Shown here: positions 1 through 7,878 of the stretch, in pieces
Layout of the letters: every line of letters begins with the position of its first letter
How positions within the stretch are numbered: position 1 is the stretch's first letter
Assembly (NCBI GenBank): GCA_902630915.1
Contig: CACOWD010000008.1
Coordinates: forward strand, 1 to 26,916
Source: an uncultured Pelagibacteraceae bacterium
Lineage (GTDB): Bacteria > Pseudomonadota > Alphaproteobacteria > Pelagibacterales > Pelagibacteraceae
DNA: 26,916 nucleotides
Reading direction: 5' to 3'
The notes under the pieces: generated by a model
Told to the model about the DNA's origin: nothing
What the model saw: only the letters and a program-made list of their open reading frames with translations
Databases searched by the model: none
Program-made: the position numbers and the translations under genes

Positions 1-233
1 TAATTGTTAATTAGCTTAAATAAATAAACAATCTCACCTTTAGGTCTTTTCCAATTTTCTGATGAGAAAACATAAAATGTGACAATAGGTATTTGTAATT
101 TAATTGAGCCTGTAACAATTTTTTTTACTGTTTCAAGACCTTTAAGATGACCATAATTTCGTCCTTTTCTCTTTTTTTTTCCCCATCTGCCGTTACCGTC
201 CATGATAAAAGCAACATGGTTGAGATTATTCAT
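1..233 (-). CDS. uppS: Undecaprenyl diphosphate synthase (partial, 3' end outside window)
   Basis: This is the first 77 codons of a cis-prenyltransferase, which condenses isopentenyl diphosphate units onto farnesyl diphosphate to make the C55 lipid carrier for peptidoglycan and other envelope polymers. The visible N-terminus has the family signature HVAFIMDGNGRWGKKK at residues 6-21, including the catalytic-site Asp of MDGNGRW. The second conserved block, FYVFSSENWKRP, lies near residues 54-65. The ATG at 233 overlaps the frr stop as ATGA (4 bases), so the start is set by translational coupling. The rest of the gene, about two thirds, lies beyond the left edge. Following frr with uppS is the usual alphaproteobacterial order. 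An A9 tract lies just after the active-site motif (172-180), but the frame is intact. Identification is secure. Confidence 0.95.
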   Translation of the reverse strand, partial: MNNLNHVAFIMDGNGRWGKKKRKGRNYGHLKGLETVKKIVTGSIKLQIPIVTFYVFSSENWKRPKGEIVYLFKLINN

Positions 234-790
234 ATTTGACTTATTTCTTTTTCTTTTTCTATTAGGATTTTTTCAATATTAGCTATATTTAGATCCGTTA
301 ATTTTTGAATATTTTTCTCAAAATTTTTATTATCATCTTCAGATATTTCTTTGTCCTTTAGTTTTTTTTTTAAAACCTCATTTGCTTCTCTTCTCACATT
401 TCTTATTGAAATTTTACCTTTCTCACCCATATTTTTTAAAATTTTGATAAGTTCTTTTCTTCTTTCTTCAGTTAAATCTGGAATTCTTAACCTAATGGTT
501 TGTCCATCTATTTGTGGATTAATACCTAGTTCTGACTTTTGTATTGCAGCATCAATCACATTAATATTGGCTTTATCCCAAACTTGTATCGAAATTAATC
601 TTGCTTCAGGAACGCTTACTGTAGCTAATTGCTCTATGGGCATTAATTGACCATATACATCAACTTTAATTATATCAAGCATGCTTGTATTAGCTCTACC
701 TGTTCTTAAAGTTGAAATGTCTTTTTTAAATGAAAGAACACTTTTTTCCATTTTTAACAAATAGTTTTTTTCATCAAAGACTGCGCTCAT
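230..790 (-). CDS. frr: Ribosome recycling factor (RRF)
   Basis: This 186-residue protein has the normal length of RRF, which works with EF-G to split post-termination ribosomes so that subunits can be reused. The sequence shows the expected L-shaped two-domain protein. The first long helix carries TLRTGRANTSML at residues 27-38. The beta-rich domain II follows to about residue 103, and the helical return contains LTEERR (106-111) and RNVRREA (130-136), which contribute to the basic rRNA-contacting face. The tail is charged and helical. The ATG at 790 lies 2 bases after the tsf stop, with a GAGG-like sequence inside the tsf end. The gene overlaps uppS by 4 bases. In most alphaproteobacteria pyrH sits between tsf and frr; here it does not. 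Confidence 0.98.
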   Translation of the reverse strand: MSAVFDEKNYLLKMEKSVLSFKKDISTLRTGRANTSMLDIIKVDVYGQLMPIEQLATVSVPEARLISIQVWDKANINVIDAAIQKSELGINPQIDGQTIRLRIPDLTEERRKELIKILKNMGEKGKISIRNVRREANEVLKKKLKDKEISEDDNKNFEKNIQKLTDLNIANIEKILIEKEKEISQI

Positions 791-792
791 AA

Positions 793-1659
793 TTATACGC
801 CCTCACCTACTTTAAATTTAACAAAATTCAAAATATTTATTTTCTTATCATCTGAACTCTCTTTCAATATATCAGAAACCTTTTTTTTAGGATCCATTAT
901 CCATATTTGGTTTAATAAAGAATTGTCATTTAAAAATTTTGATATCTTTCCCTGTGAAATTTTTTCAGCCATGTCAGCAGGTTTTCCTGAATTTAAAATT
1001 TCAGCTTTGATTATTTCCATTTCTTTTTCCACAATTTTCTTATCAATTCCATCCTTGTCGATTGCTAAAGGATTAGAAGCTGCAATATGCATTGCTAACT
1101 TATTTCCAAGTTCATCGTTTTTACCTTTTGAAAGACCGTCTAATTTTACAATTGAAATAATTTTACCAATATTTTTTTCTAAAGCAGAATGAACGTAAAA
1201 AAAATTTAGGCCTCTCGAATTATCAAAAAAATTAGTTCTTCTAATTGTAATTTTTTCACCAATTTTTGATATTAGATTAACTAAATTATCCTTTACTAAA
1301 TGTCCACTTTTCATTTTTATATTATTTAGTTTTTCTAAATTTCCTTTGACTAAAAAATTTAAATCTGAAAGTTCTTTACAAAAATTTAAAAAATCTTTAT
1401 TTTTGGCGACAAAATCTGTTTCACTATTTACCTCGATAATAGAAATTTCTCCGTTACTCTCCTTAACTAAAACTAATCCCTCAGAAGCTGTTCTGCTCAT
1501 TTTTTTTGAGGCTTTAGCAATTCCTTTTTTTCGTAAATATTCTACCGATTTTTCTACATCACCTTTTGTTTCATCTAAGGCTGCTTTACAATCCTTAAAC
1601 CCAACACCGGTCATCTCTCGAAGTTTTTTTATATTATCTAATAAATCTTTGTTAGACAT
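793..1659 (-). CDS. tsf: Translation elongation factor Ts
   Basis: This 288-residue EF-Ts is the nucleotide-exchange factor that regenerates EF-Tu-GTP; the E. coli protein is 283 residues. The N-terminal UBA-like domain (about residues 1-52) carries the hallmark TGVGFKDCKAAL (17-28). The core contains NSETDFVAKN (78-87), whose TDFV segment inserts into EF-Tu to displace Mg2+ and GDP. The remaining two-subdomain core and C-terminal helices are present, so it looks full length. The gene follows rpsB by 27 bases, the universal rpsB-tsf pairing. The start is chosen at the ATG at 1659 because it begins the conserved N-terminus (MSNKDLLDNIKKLREMTGVG). A second, out-of-frame copy of the same start region lies 14 bases upstream, and no good Shine-Dalgarno sequence is visible for either. 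Confidence 0.98.
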   Translation of the reverse strand: MSNKDLLDNIKKLREMTGVGFKDCKAALDETKGDVEKSVEYLRKKGIAKASKKMSRTASEGLVLVKESNGEISIIEVNSETDFVAKNKDFLNFCKELSDLNFLVKGNLEKLNNIKMKSGHLVKDNLVNLISKIGEKITIRRTNFFDNSRGLNFFYVHSALEKNIGKIISIVKLDGLSKGKNDELGNKLAMHIAASNPLAIDKDGIDKKIVEKEMEIIKAEILNSGKPADMAEKISQGKISKFLNDNSLLNQIWIMDPKKKVSDILKESSDDKKINILNFVKFKVGEGV

Positions 1660-1673
1660 TTTTTGTTAGACAT
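1648..1673 (-). repeat. Tandem duplication of the tsf start region
   Basis: The 12-mer ATGTCTAACAAA occurs twice on the minus strand, at 1673-1662 and again at 1659-1648, with 14 bases between the two ATGs. The second copy starts tsf. The first opens a different frame that would encode only 11 residues (MSNKKCLTKIY) and stops at TAG at 1640-1638, inside tsf. It could be a neutral slippage duplication or a decoy or coupling start. The sequence alone does not decide. Confidence 0.8.
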
Positions 1674-1686
1674 TTAAAGAATTATT

Positions 1687-2439
1687 TCAATTTTTTTTTT
1701 CTTCTTTTTTTCTAATTTTTGTTTCTTTTTCTTTAGGTTCTTCGCTGCCTTTAATAAGTTTTTCAGCATCTTTGATCGTATTTCTAATTAATTCACAATA
1801 AAGATTAATAGATCTTCTTGCATCATCATTTCCTGGAATTGGATAGTCAATACCTGTTGGATCAGAATTTGTATCTAATACAGCAATAATTGGAATCCCA
1901 AGTTTCTTTGCTTCAGCAACTGCTAGTGACTCAATGTTTGTATCAATTATAAATATTAAGTCTGGGGTTTTTTTCATATCGGCTATTCCTCCTAGAGACC
2001 TTTGTAATTTTTCTTTCTCTTTTCCAAATTTTAATATTTCTTTTTTAGTAAAACCTAAATTTTCTTTAGATAATTGATCGTTAAGTTTTTTTAATCTTTT
2101 GATTGAATTTTGGATAGTGTTCCAATTTGTCAACATTCCCCCTAGCCATCGATAGTTAACATAATACTGGTTAGTTTCTTTTGCTAGATCGCTCACTTGT
2201 TCCGAAGCTTGTTTTTTTGTCGATACGATTAAAAGTTTACCACCAGCTGCAATTACTTTATGCACTTGATTTAATGCTGATTTTAAAAAATCTACTGTCT
2301 GAGTAAGATCGATGATGTGAATTGAATTTTTTTCACCAAAAATGTATTTTTTCATTTTTGGATTCCATCTCAAAGTTTTGTGACCGAGATGAACTCCCGC
2401 TTCTAATAGTTGTTTAATATCTACTTTTGGTACGTTCAT
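1687..2439 (-). CDS. rpsB: 30S ribosomal protein S2
   Basis: This 250-residue S2 protein is needed for assembly of the 30S platform and for binding of S1. The N-terminal motif [17 protein letters not shown] lies at residues 11-27, and the coiled-coil region includes RWLGGMLTN (97-105). The Rossmann-like core has an FIIDTN segment, a conserved [14 protein letters not shown] region, and [15 protein letters not shown] near its end. The last 20 or so residues are a Lys/Glu-rich tail encoded by A-rich DNA, including an A10 run just before TGA. The ATG at 2439 has only a weak purine stretch (CGGAAAA) as ribosome-binding site. That stretch lies inside a structured leader, which suggests autoregulation by S2 protein. 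Confidence 0.98.
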   Translation of the reverse strand: MNVPKVDIKQLLEAGVHLGHKTLRWNPKMKKYIFGEKNSIHIIDLTQTVDFLKSALNQVHKVIAAGGKLLIVSTKKQASEQVSDLAKETNQYYVNYRWLGGMLTNWNTIQNSIKRLKKLNDQLSKENLGFTKKEILKFGKEKEKLQRSLGGIADMKKTPDLIFIIDTNIESLAVAEAKKLGIPIIAVLDTNSDPTGIDYPIPGNDDARRSINLYCELIRNTIKDAEKLIKGSEEPKEKETKIRKKEEKKN

Positions 2440-2520
2440 TATATTTTCCGGTTATTCCACCACAGTAATTCCAATATTGGACCGGTAGGGCAACACCCTT
2501 GTAACTGTGTGCGAATTTAC
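2440..2520 (-). promoter_or_regulatory. Candidate structured rpsB (S2) leader RNA
   Basis: The spacer before rpsB is noticeably richer in G+C than its surroundings and can fold on the minus strand. CACAGU (2509-2504) pairs with ACUGUG (2466-2461). Inside this helix AGGG (2499-2496) pairs with CCCU (2490-2487) around a 5-base loop, and CCAAUAUUGG (2480-2471) is self-complementary. CCGGU (2485-2481) can also pair with ACCGG (2452-2448), next to the ribosome-binding purines of rpsB, forming a pseudoknot that would hide the start. Published work on Pelagibacter described candidate cis-regulatory RNAs upstream of the S2 gene, and this position and shape fit that class. The pairings are read by eye and not energy-scored. 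Binding by S2 is an inference. Confidence 0.7.
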
Positions 2521-2524
2521 AACT

Positions 2525-2552
2525 GATATATACAACCAGATTAAAAAATCAA
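2525..2552 (-). promoter_or_regulatory. Possible promoter for rpsB-tsf-frr-uppS
   Basis: Just past the dnaE stop the minus strand has TTGATT (2552-2547) and TATATC (2530-2525) with a 16-base spacer. This is a loose match to a sigma-70 promoter that would start a transcript right before the structured rpsB leader. In DNA this AT-rich, such matches arise easily by chance. The position, in the only real gap of the gene run, is the main support. Confidence 0.35.
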
Positions 2553-2556
2553 TACT

Positions 2557-5500
2557 CTAAACAGTTATTTTTGCCACGTATTCCTTAGCTTTGAGGGCTT
2601 TGATATGGTTTAAATCAAATTTTCGATTATTTTGCAGAGAATAATGAGCTTTTTTGTTTTTATTATTAAAAATCAAATTAATTTTAGTATCCCCAAAGTT
2701 TGAAAGTATTTTTTTAATTTCCTCTATTTTGAAATTTTCGTTCAACTCTATTGTAACTTCTGAATAAGGCTTACTAATCATCTCATCTAAACTTACAATT
2801 TTTCTTATATTTACTCTTTTCTTTGCGTTCTCATCTGGTGTTTTATCTTTTTGTAAGGTCATCACAAATGACTCGGACTCTTTTAATTTATCTCTATTCG
2901 AAACTAAAATATCTGCAAATAGAAATATTTCAAACTCACCTTCTTGGTCGCTAAATTTTATAATAGCATAAGGCGTTCCTTTTGCACTTTTCTTTTCTTG
3001 AATTGACATAATTGTTCCTCCTACTAAACCTTCAGTAGTTTCCGATTGGTAAAATTTTTTATAAGAGATTATCTTTAAATGATTAAATATTTCCTCATAC
3101 TCATTTAGAGGGTGGTTTGAGATATAGAAACCTAAGGAATTAAATTCCTCAGACAAAAGTTCTTTTTGCTTCCATGGTGAAGAAGGTAAAAATTCAAAAC
3201 TATCTTCTTGATCGACATTATTTCCGAATAGGCTTGACTGATTATTTTCTTTATCATTATTAATATTTTTAATTTGTTGAATTATTTTTGGGATAGATTG
3301 GAATATTTTATTTCTATCTTCTGTAAATTCATCAAAAGCTCCTGCTTTTGTTAACCCCTCTAATTGTAATTTATTAACATCTTTTATGTCAACTCTGGAT
3401 ATAAAATCTGATAGTGATTTATATTCACCTTTGGTTTCTCTCTCTTTGATTATATTTGATACTGCTTCGAAACCAACATTTTTCACTGCTCCAAGTCCAT
3501 AAAAAATCTTGCCATCATTCGCTTTAAATTCTGCATGACATTTGTTTATAGATGGTCGTATAATTTCAATTTTAAGTCTTTTTAATTCTTCCACAAATTC
3601 TCTCAATTTTGATGTATTTGTAAGTTCGGTCGTCATTGTGGCAGCGATAAAATCTTCTTTAAAATATGTTTTTAGATAAGCAGTTTGATATGCAATTAAG
3701 GCATACGCTGCTGCATGACTTTTATTGAAACCGTATTGAGCAAAAGGTTCAATTTTAGTAAATACAAAATTTGCAACATCTTTGGCTATTCCATTTTTAA
3801 TTGCGCCATTAATAAATCTTTCTTTTTGTTTATCTAATTCTGCTTTCTTTTTTTTACCCATTGCTCGTCTTAATATGTCTGCTTCACCAGCTGTAAATCC
3901 TGCTAAAGTTTGTGCTATTTGCATTACTTGCTCTTGATAAATTATTATTCCATAAGTTGGTTTTAATATTTCTTTTAAAATGGGATGAATATAATCTGGT
4001 TCCTTAATTCCGTTTTTACAATCGTTATAAATAGGAATATTGCTCATAGGTCCAGGTCGATAAAGCGCTACTAAAGCAATAATATCATCAAATCTATTGG
4101 GCTTCATTTGTTTTATGGCTTCTCTCATACCTGCGCTTTCTAATTGAAACAATCCTGTTGTCTCTCCTGTAGAAAGAAGTGAATAAACCTTTTCATCGTT
4201 TTGATTGATTTTAGTTATATCTAAATTTATATTTTTGTTTTTAAGTCTTTTTAATGTTTTATCTATCACGGTTAAAGTTTTTAAGCCTAATAAATCAAAT
4301 TTTACTAAACCGGCGTTCTCTGAGGAGTACATATCATATTGTGTTGACGGTAAAATAAGATTGGAACTATGATCTACGTAAAGTGGAAATTGTTCAGATA
4401 ATTTATCCCCTGCAATAACAACCCCAGCTGCGTGAGTTGCCATATTTCTGTTTAATCCCTCTAATTTTAAGGATAATTCTAAAAGTTTTTTTACCTTAGG
4501 GTTATTTTGGACTTCATTTTTAAATCTTGGTTCTCTATCAATCGACTCTTGAAGTGTTAAAGGTCTTGATGGGTCAAATGGAACCATTTTGCAGAGTCTA
4601 TCAACATGACCATATGATAAACCTAAAACTCTTCCAACATCTCTCAAAGCCATTCTCGCTTTTAGTTTTCCAAAAGTTATAATGTGTGCTACTCCATCTT
4701 TGTATTTAGTTTTAAGATATTCAAAAACTCGGTCTCTTTGTTCCTCACAAAAGTCAATATCGAAATCTGGCATTGAAATTCTATCAGGATTTAAAAATCT
4801 TTCAAAAATTAGATCGTATTCTATTGGATCAAGATCAGTAATATCTAGACAGTATGCAACTAATGATCCAGCTCCAGATCCTCTACCTGGCCCAACTGGT
4901 ATTGAGTTTTTTTTTGCCCATTTGATATAATCAGATACTATCAAAAAATAACTTGAGTAATTCATTGAATTTATAATATTTATTTCATGACTTAATCTAT
5001 CTTCGTATAACTCTTTTATTTCATTCTCTCCTTTTTCTTTATTTTTTTTTAAGATAAAATTTTTAATTCTATTTTTTAACCCATTTTTAGCTTGTCTCAA
5101 TAATTCATCTTCAGGTGAGCTGCTATTTGAATTTGATATAGAAGGTAAAATTGGTTTCGACTTTTTTGGTTTAAAATTAAATCTTAGGTGAAAATTATAA
5201 TTATTTTCTAGCGCCTCTGGAATGTCAGAGTATAGATTTTTTAATTCCATATCCTGCTTTAAATAGTGTTGATTGCTTAATTTGAATCTATTTTTGTCAT
5301 CGATATAACTTTTTTCTCCAATACACCTTAGTGCATCATGCGCTTCGTACATTTCTTGATGAATATAAAAAACTTCTTGAGTTGCTATTAAAGGAATATT
5401 AAATACTTTTGAATTATTTAAAATATAATTTTCAAAATTTTTTTCTTCATTTTCATTATGACGTTGAACTTCAAAATATAACCTATCCTGAAAAGATTTT

Positions 5501-5973
5501 TTTAATAATGATATTATATTTTCAAAATATTTTAACTTATTTGCTTGAAATAATTTTCCAAAAAAATCTCTATGATTTCCTGTTAATAAAATAAGGTCTT
5601 TATTATTATCAAGTAAATCTTTAAGTTCACATAAGGGATCTTCAATATCTTTTCTTCTTAAGTAACTTAATGAAGATAACTTAGTCAAATTTTTATAACC
5701 ATCTTCTGTTTTAGCAAATAAAGTGATCTTTCCTATCACATTGTTTTCTCTAAGATTTAATTGAGTTCCAATAATAGGTTGGGTACCTACTTTAGATAAT
5801 TTTTCAGAAAATTCTAATGCCCCACACAAGTTAAAACTATCAGTTAAGCCTAAACATTTAACTTTGTTTTTTTTACAATATTCTGCTAATTCATCGATTT
5901 TAATAGCACCTTCGCAAATAGAGTACTGTGTATGAATTTTAATATTATTAAAATTTTTATGACTTACGAGCAT
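2557..5973 (-). CDS. dnaE: DNA polymerase III alpha subunit
   Basis: This is the 1138-residue catalytic subunit of the replicative polymerase, close to the 1160 residues of E. coli. The N-terminal PHP domain (about 8-270) lacks the full metal-binding set, as usual for proteobacterial DnaE. The polymerase part contains GPGRGSGAGS (361-370) and the catalytic aspartates in PDFDIDF (402-408), followed by AHIITFGKLKARMALRDV. Fingers and a helix-hairpin-helix region follow, and a C-terminal OB domain is marked by GLVGGTIMSIQEKKSAKG. Because this is a DnaE type, proofreading would come from a separate DnaQ subunit. The ATG at 5973 lies inside the lolD end (17-base overlap), which suggests coupled translation. 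lolD-dnaE adjacency is common in alphaproteobacteria. The gene is intact and is the last of the long nuoA-dnaE run. Confidence 0.98.
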   Translation of the reverse strand: MLVSHKNFNNIKIHTQYSICEGAIKIDELAEYCKKNKVKCLGLTDSFNLCGALEFSEKLSKVGTQPIIGTQLNLRENNVIGKITLFAKTEDGYKNLTKLSSLSYLRRKDIEDPLCELKDLLDNNKDLILLTGNHRDFFGKLFQANKLKYFENIISLLKKSFQDRLYFEVQRHNENEEKNFENYILNNSKVFNIPLIATQEVFYIHQEMYEAHDALRCIGEKSYIDDKNRFKLSNQHYLKQDMELKNLYSDIPEALENNYNFHLRFNFKPKKSKPILPSISNSNSSSPEDELLRQAKNGLKNRIKNFILKKNKEKGENEIKELYEDRLSHEINIINSMNYSSYFLIVSDYIKWAKKNSIPVGPGRGSGAGSLVAYCLDITDLDPIEYDLIFERFLNPDRISMPDFDIDFCEEQRDRVFEYLKTKYKDGVAHIITFGKLKARMALRDVGRVLGLSYGHVDRLCKMVPFDPSRPLTLQESIDREPRFKNEVQNNPKVKKLLELSLKLEGLNRNMATHAAGVVIAGDKLSEQFPLYVDHSSNLILPSTQYDMYSSENAGLVKFDLLGLKTLTVIDKTLKRLKNKNINLDITKINQNDEKVYSLLSTGETTGLFQLESAGMREAIKQMKPNRFDDIIALVALYRPGPMSNIPIYNDCKNGIKEPDYIHPILKEILKPTYGIIIYQEQVMQIAQTLAGFTAGEADILRRAMGKKKKAELDKQKERFINGAIKNGIAKDVANFVFTKIEPFAQYGFNKSHAAAYALIAYQTAYLKTYFKEDFIAATMTTELTNTSKLREFVEELKRLKIEIIRPSINKCHAEFKANDGKIFYGLGAVKNVGFEAVSNIIKERETKGEYKSLSDFISRVDIKDVNKLQLEGLTKAGAFDEFTEDRNKIFQSIPKIIQQIKNINNDKENNQSSLFGNNVDQEDSFEFLPSSPWKQKELLSEEFNSLGFYISNHPLNEYEEIFNHLKIISYKKFYQSETTEGLVGGTIMSIQEKKSAKGTPYAIIKFSDQEGEFEIFLFADILVSNRDKLKESESFVMTLQKDKTPDENAKKRVNIRKIVSLDEMISKPYSEVTIELNENFKIEEIKKILSNFGDTKINLIFNNKNKKAHYSLQNNRKFDLNHIKALKAKEYVAKITV

Positions 5974-6649
5974 TCACTCGTTTTATAACACCATCTGAAA
6001 TAAACAACTTGTAATCAGCCCTGTTAGCAAGTTCTCTATTATGGGTTGCAAAAATTATTGATTTTTTTAGTTTTTTTAATTTTAAAAAAAGAGAAAATAT
6101 TTCTTTTGAAGTTTTAAAATCTAAATTTCCCGTTGGTTCGTCTGCTAAAATTAAACTTGTTTGGGATATTAACGCCCTTGCAATCGCCACTCTCTGTTGC
6201 TCTCCTCCAGATAGTTCATTTGGAAAGTGTTTAGATCTCTCTAAAATTTTTAAATCTTTTAAAATTTTCTTTGATTTTTCTAAGACAATTTTTTCATTTT
6301 CTCCATCTATGATAAGCGGCATCATTACGTTCTCAATAGCTGTAAAATCTGTTAGCAAATTATTATCCTGAAATATTATAGATATATTTTTTCTTCTAAT
6401 TGCATCTTTTTGATTATTAGATAAAACTTTTGTTTCTTGTCTATTAATTATAATTTTTCCGTGGGAAGGCTCATCCAGTAAAGCTAATAAATGAAGTAAA
6501 GATGATTTTCCAGAGCCTGATGGGCCTACTAAAGCGACTAACTCTCCCTCTCTAATTTTGAAGTCAAAATTTTCAAATAAGGTTAAAGGACCATTAACGT
6601 GCAGGTAACTTTTTTTTAAATTAACTGTTTCTAATAAAAACTTACTCAT
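5957..6649 (-). CDS. lolD: Lipoprotein-releasing ABC transporter ATPase LolD
   Basis: This 230-residue ABC ATPase energises extraction of outer-membrane lipoproteins from the inner membrane and their hand-over to LolA. Walker A is GPSGSGKS (42-49), the Q-loop lies around FQDNN (93-97), the signature LSGGEQQR is at 146-153, Walker B LILADE at 166-171, and the switch histidine is in FATHN near the C-terminus. The sequence around PTGNLD is typical of the MacB/LolD/FtsE branch. The assignment to Lol rather than FtsE or MacB rests on the upstream LolC-type permease, with which it overlaps by 8 bases. The start is an ATG at 6649. It overlaps dnaE by 17 bases. Confidence 0.95.
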   Translation of the reverse strand: MSKFLLETVNLKKSYLHVNGPLTLFENFDFKIREGELVALVGPSGSGKSSLLHLLALLDEPSHGKIIINRQETKVLSNNQKDAIRRKNISIIFQDNNLLTDFTAIENVMMPLIIDGENEKIVLEKSKKILKDLKILERSKHFPNELSGGEQQRVAIARALISQTSLILADEPTGNLDFKTSKEIFSLFLKLKKLKKSIIFATHNRELANRADYKLFISDGVIKRVNARKS

Positions 6650-7874
6650 ATCTTAATGCCCTAAATGTGCTCATTTTAGAAATTCTCATTGCAGGTATGT
6701 AAGAGGCTATAGCTGAAATAAATAATGATATTGCAAAAATTATTATAATCGAATTTAAATTTATCTCACTAGGTAAAGTATCTAAAAAATATATATCAGA
6801 AGGAAAAATCTCTAAATTAAAAACAGTTGATAATAAAATTCTAATTTTTTCGATATTGATTGAAAATAATACTCCTAGAAAAACTCCAGTTGTTGTTGCA
6901 AAAAAACCAATTGTTAAACCAGTAAGAAAAAAAGTTTTCTTAATCGATCCATTACTCAAACCCAATGTTTTTAAAATGGCAATTTCTTTAGTTTTATTTT
7001 TAATTAAAATTGTTAATCCAGATATTATATTAAAGGCTGCTACAACTACTATTAGTGAGAGAATTATAAACATTACATTTCTCTCTACTTTCAGTGCACT
7101 AAACAAAGATTTATTCAAATCAGACCAAGTATAGATAAAATAATTTTGGTTCAATTTCTCAATTTTATTTTTGTAGAAATTTGCTTTAAGGGGGTCCTCT
7201 AAGTAGATTTCTATACTTTGATCTTTAGAATCTTTATCAAATATTGATAAAGCATCCTTTATATTTAAAAAAACAATATTTTTATCAAAATCAATAAAAC
7301 CTGTATTAAATATTCCTGCAACCTTAAAATTTTCTTGTTTAGGCAAACTTCCCAATGGAGTTGCAACAAAAGCTGAGGACATTAAACTTAGAGTATCGCC
7401 CTCCTCTAAACTTAAATTAAATGCGAGTTCTGATCCCACAAAAACATGATTAGAATTTAAATTACTAAGGCCCCCCTGAATTGAAAATTCATCAAAAAAT
7501 TTGATTATATTCTGCTCTTTTTTATCTACGCCTTTTAAAATTATTCCTTTAGCGTTATCGTTGCTAATTACTATTCCCTCACCAGAGTACGATTTGCTTA
7601 AGCTTATCTCTTTGAAATTATTTTTTAATTTAAAAATGAAATTTTCATCAATTTGAAAACTATTAGGTTCAATAACAATATGAGGATTAAGTCCTAAAAT
7701 TTTATTTGTAAGATCTCGTTTAAAGCCATTCATCACAGACATTACAATTATTAAAATAGCAACACCTAACATAATTCCCAAAAAGGAAAATATTGAGATT
7801 ATTTTTAAAAAACCCTCTTTTTTTTTTGGTCTTAAATTTCTAAGTGAGATAAGTCTTTCTGCTTTTGTAAACAA
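6642..7874 (-). CDS. lolC: Lipoprotein-releasing system permease LolC/LolE (LolF-type)
   Basis: This 410-residue inner-membrane protein has the LolC/E layout. The first membrane segment (about 24-48, ending VMSVMNGF) is followed by a large periplasmic domain to about residue 265, then three FtsX-type segments near 267-291, 315-340 and 372-396. The N-terminal block with RKEG-like KKKEGFLKIISIFSFLGI matches the family start. To include it, translation must begin at TTG at 7874; no ATG or GTG lies between the proS stop and this point in frame. Only one LolC/E-type gene is seen here. Many alphaproteobacteria use a single homodimeric subunit (LolF), but a second copy elsewhere cannot be excluded. 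It lies 4 bases after proS and overlaps lolD by 8. Confidence 0.93.
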   Translation of the reverse strand: MFTKAERLISLRNLRPKKKEGFLKIISIFSFLGIMLGVAILIIVMSVMNGFKRDLTNKILGLNPHIVIEPNSFQIDENFIFKLKNNFKEISLSKSYSGEGIVISNDNAKGIILKGVDKKEQNIIKFFDEFSIQGGLSNLNSNHVFVGSELAFNLSLEEGDTLSLMSSAFVATPLGSLPKQENFKVAGIFNTGFIDFDKNIVFLNIKDALSIFDKDSKDQSIEIYLEDPLKANFYKNKIEKLNQNYFIYTWSDLNKSLFSALKVERNVMFIILSLIVVVAAFNIISGLTILIKNKTKEIAILKTLGLSNGSIKKTFFLTGLTIGFFATTTGVFLGVLFSINIEKIRILLSTVFNLEIFPSDIYFLDTLPSEINLNSIIIIFAISLFISAIASYIPAMRISKMSTFRALRYE

Positions 7875-7878
7875 AGTA

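Noticed and set aside
172..180. A9 tract in uppS (and A10 before the rpsB stop at 1691-1700) as possible programmed slippage sites
   Set aside because: Frames are intact on both sides and long A-runs are expected at this base composition. Nothing suggests a conserved frameshift product.
6856..7134. Plus-strand open frames opposite lolC and elsewhere (also 351-650, 923-1192, 1346-1669, 4682-4930, 12062-12340, 13675-13881)
   Set aside because: All are opposite well-supported genes and are low-complexity Phe/Ser/Ile products typical of reading AT-rich coding DNA backwards.
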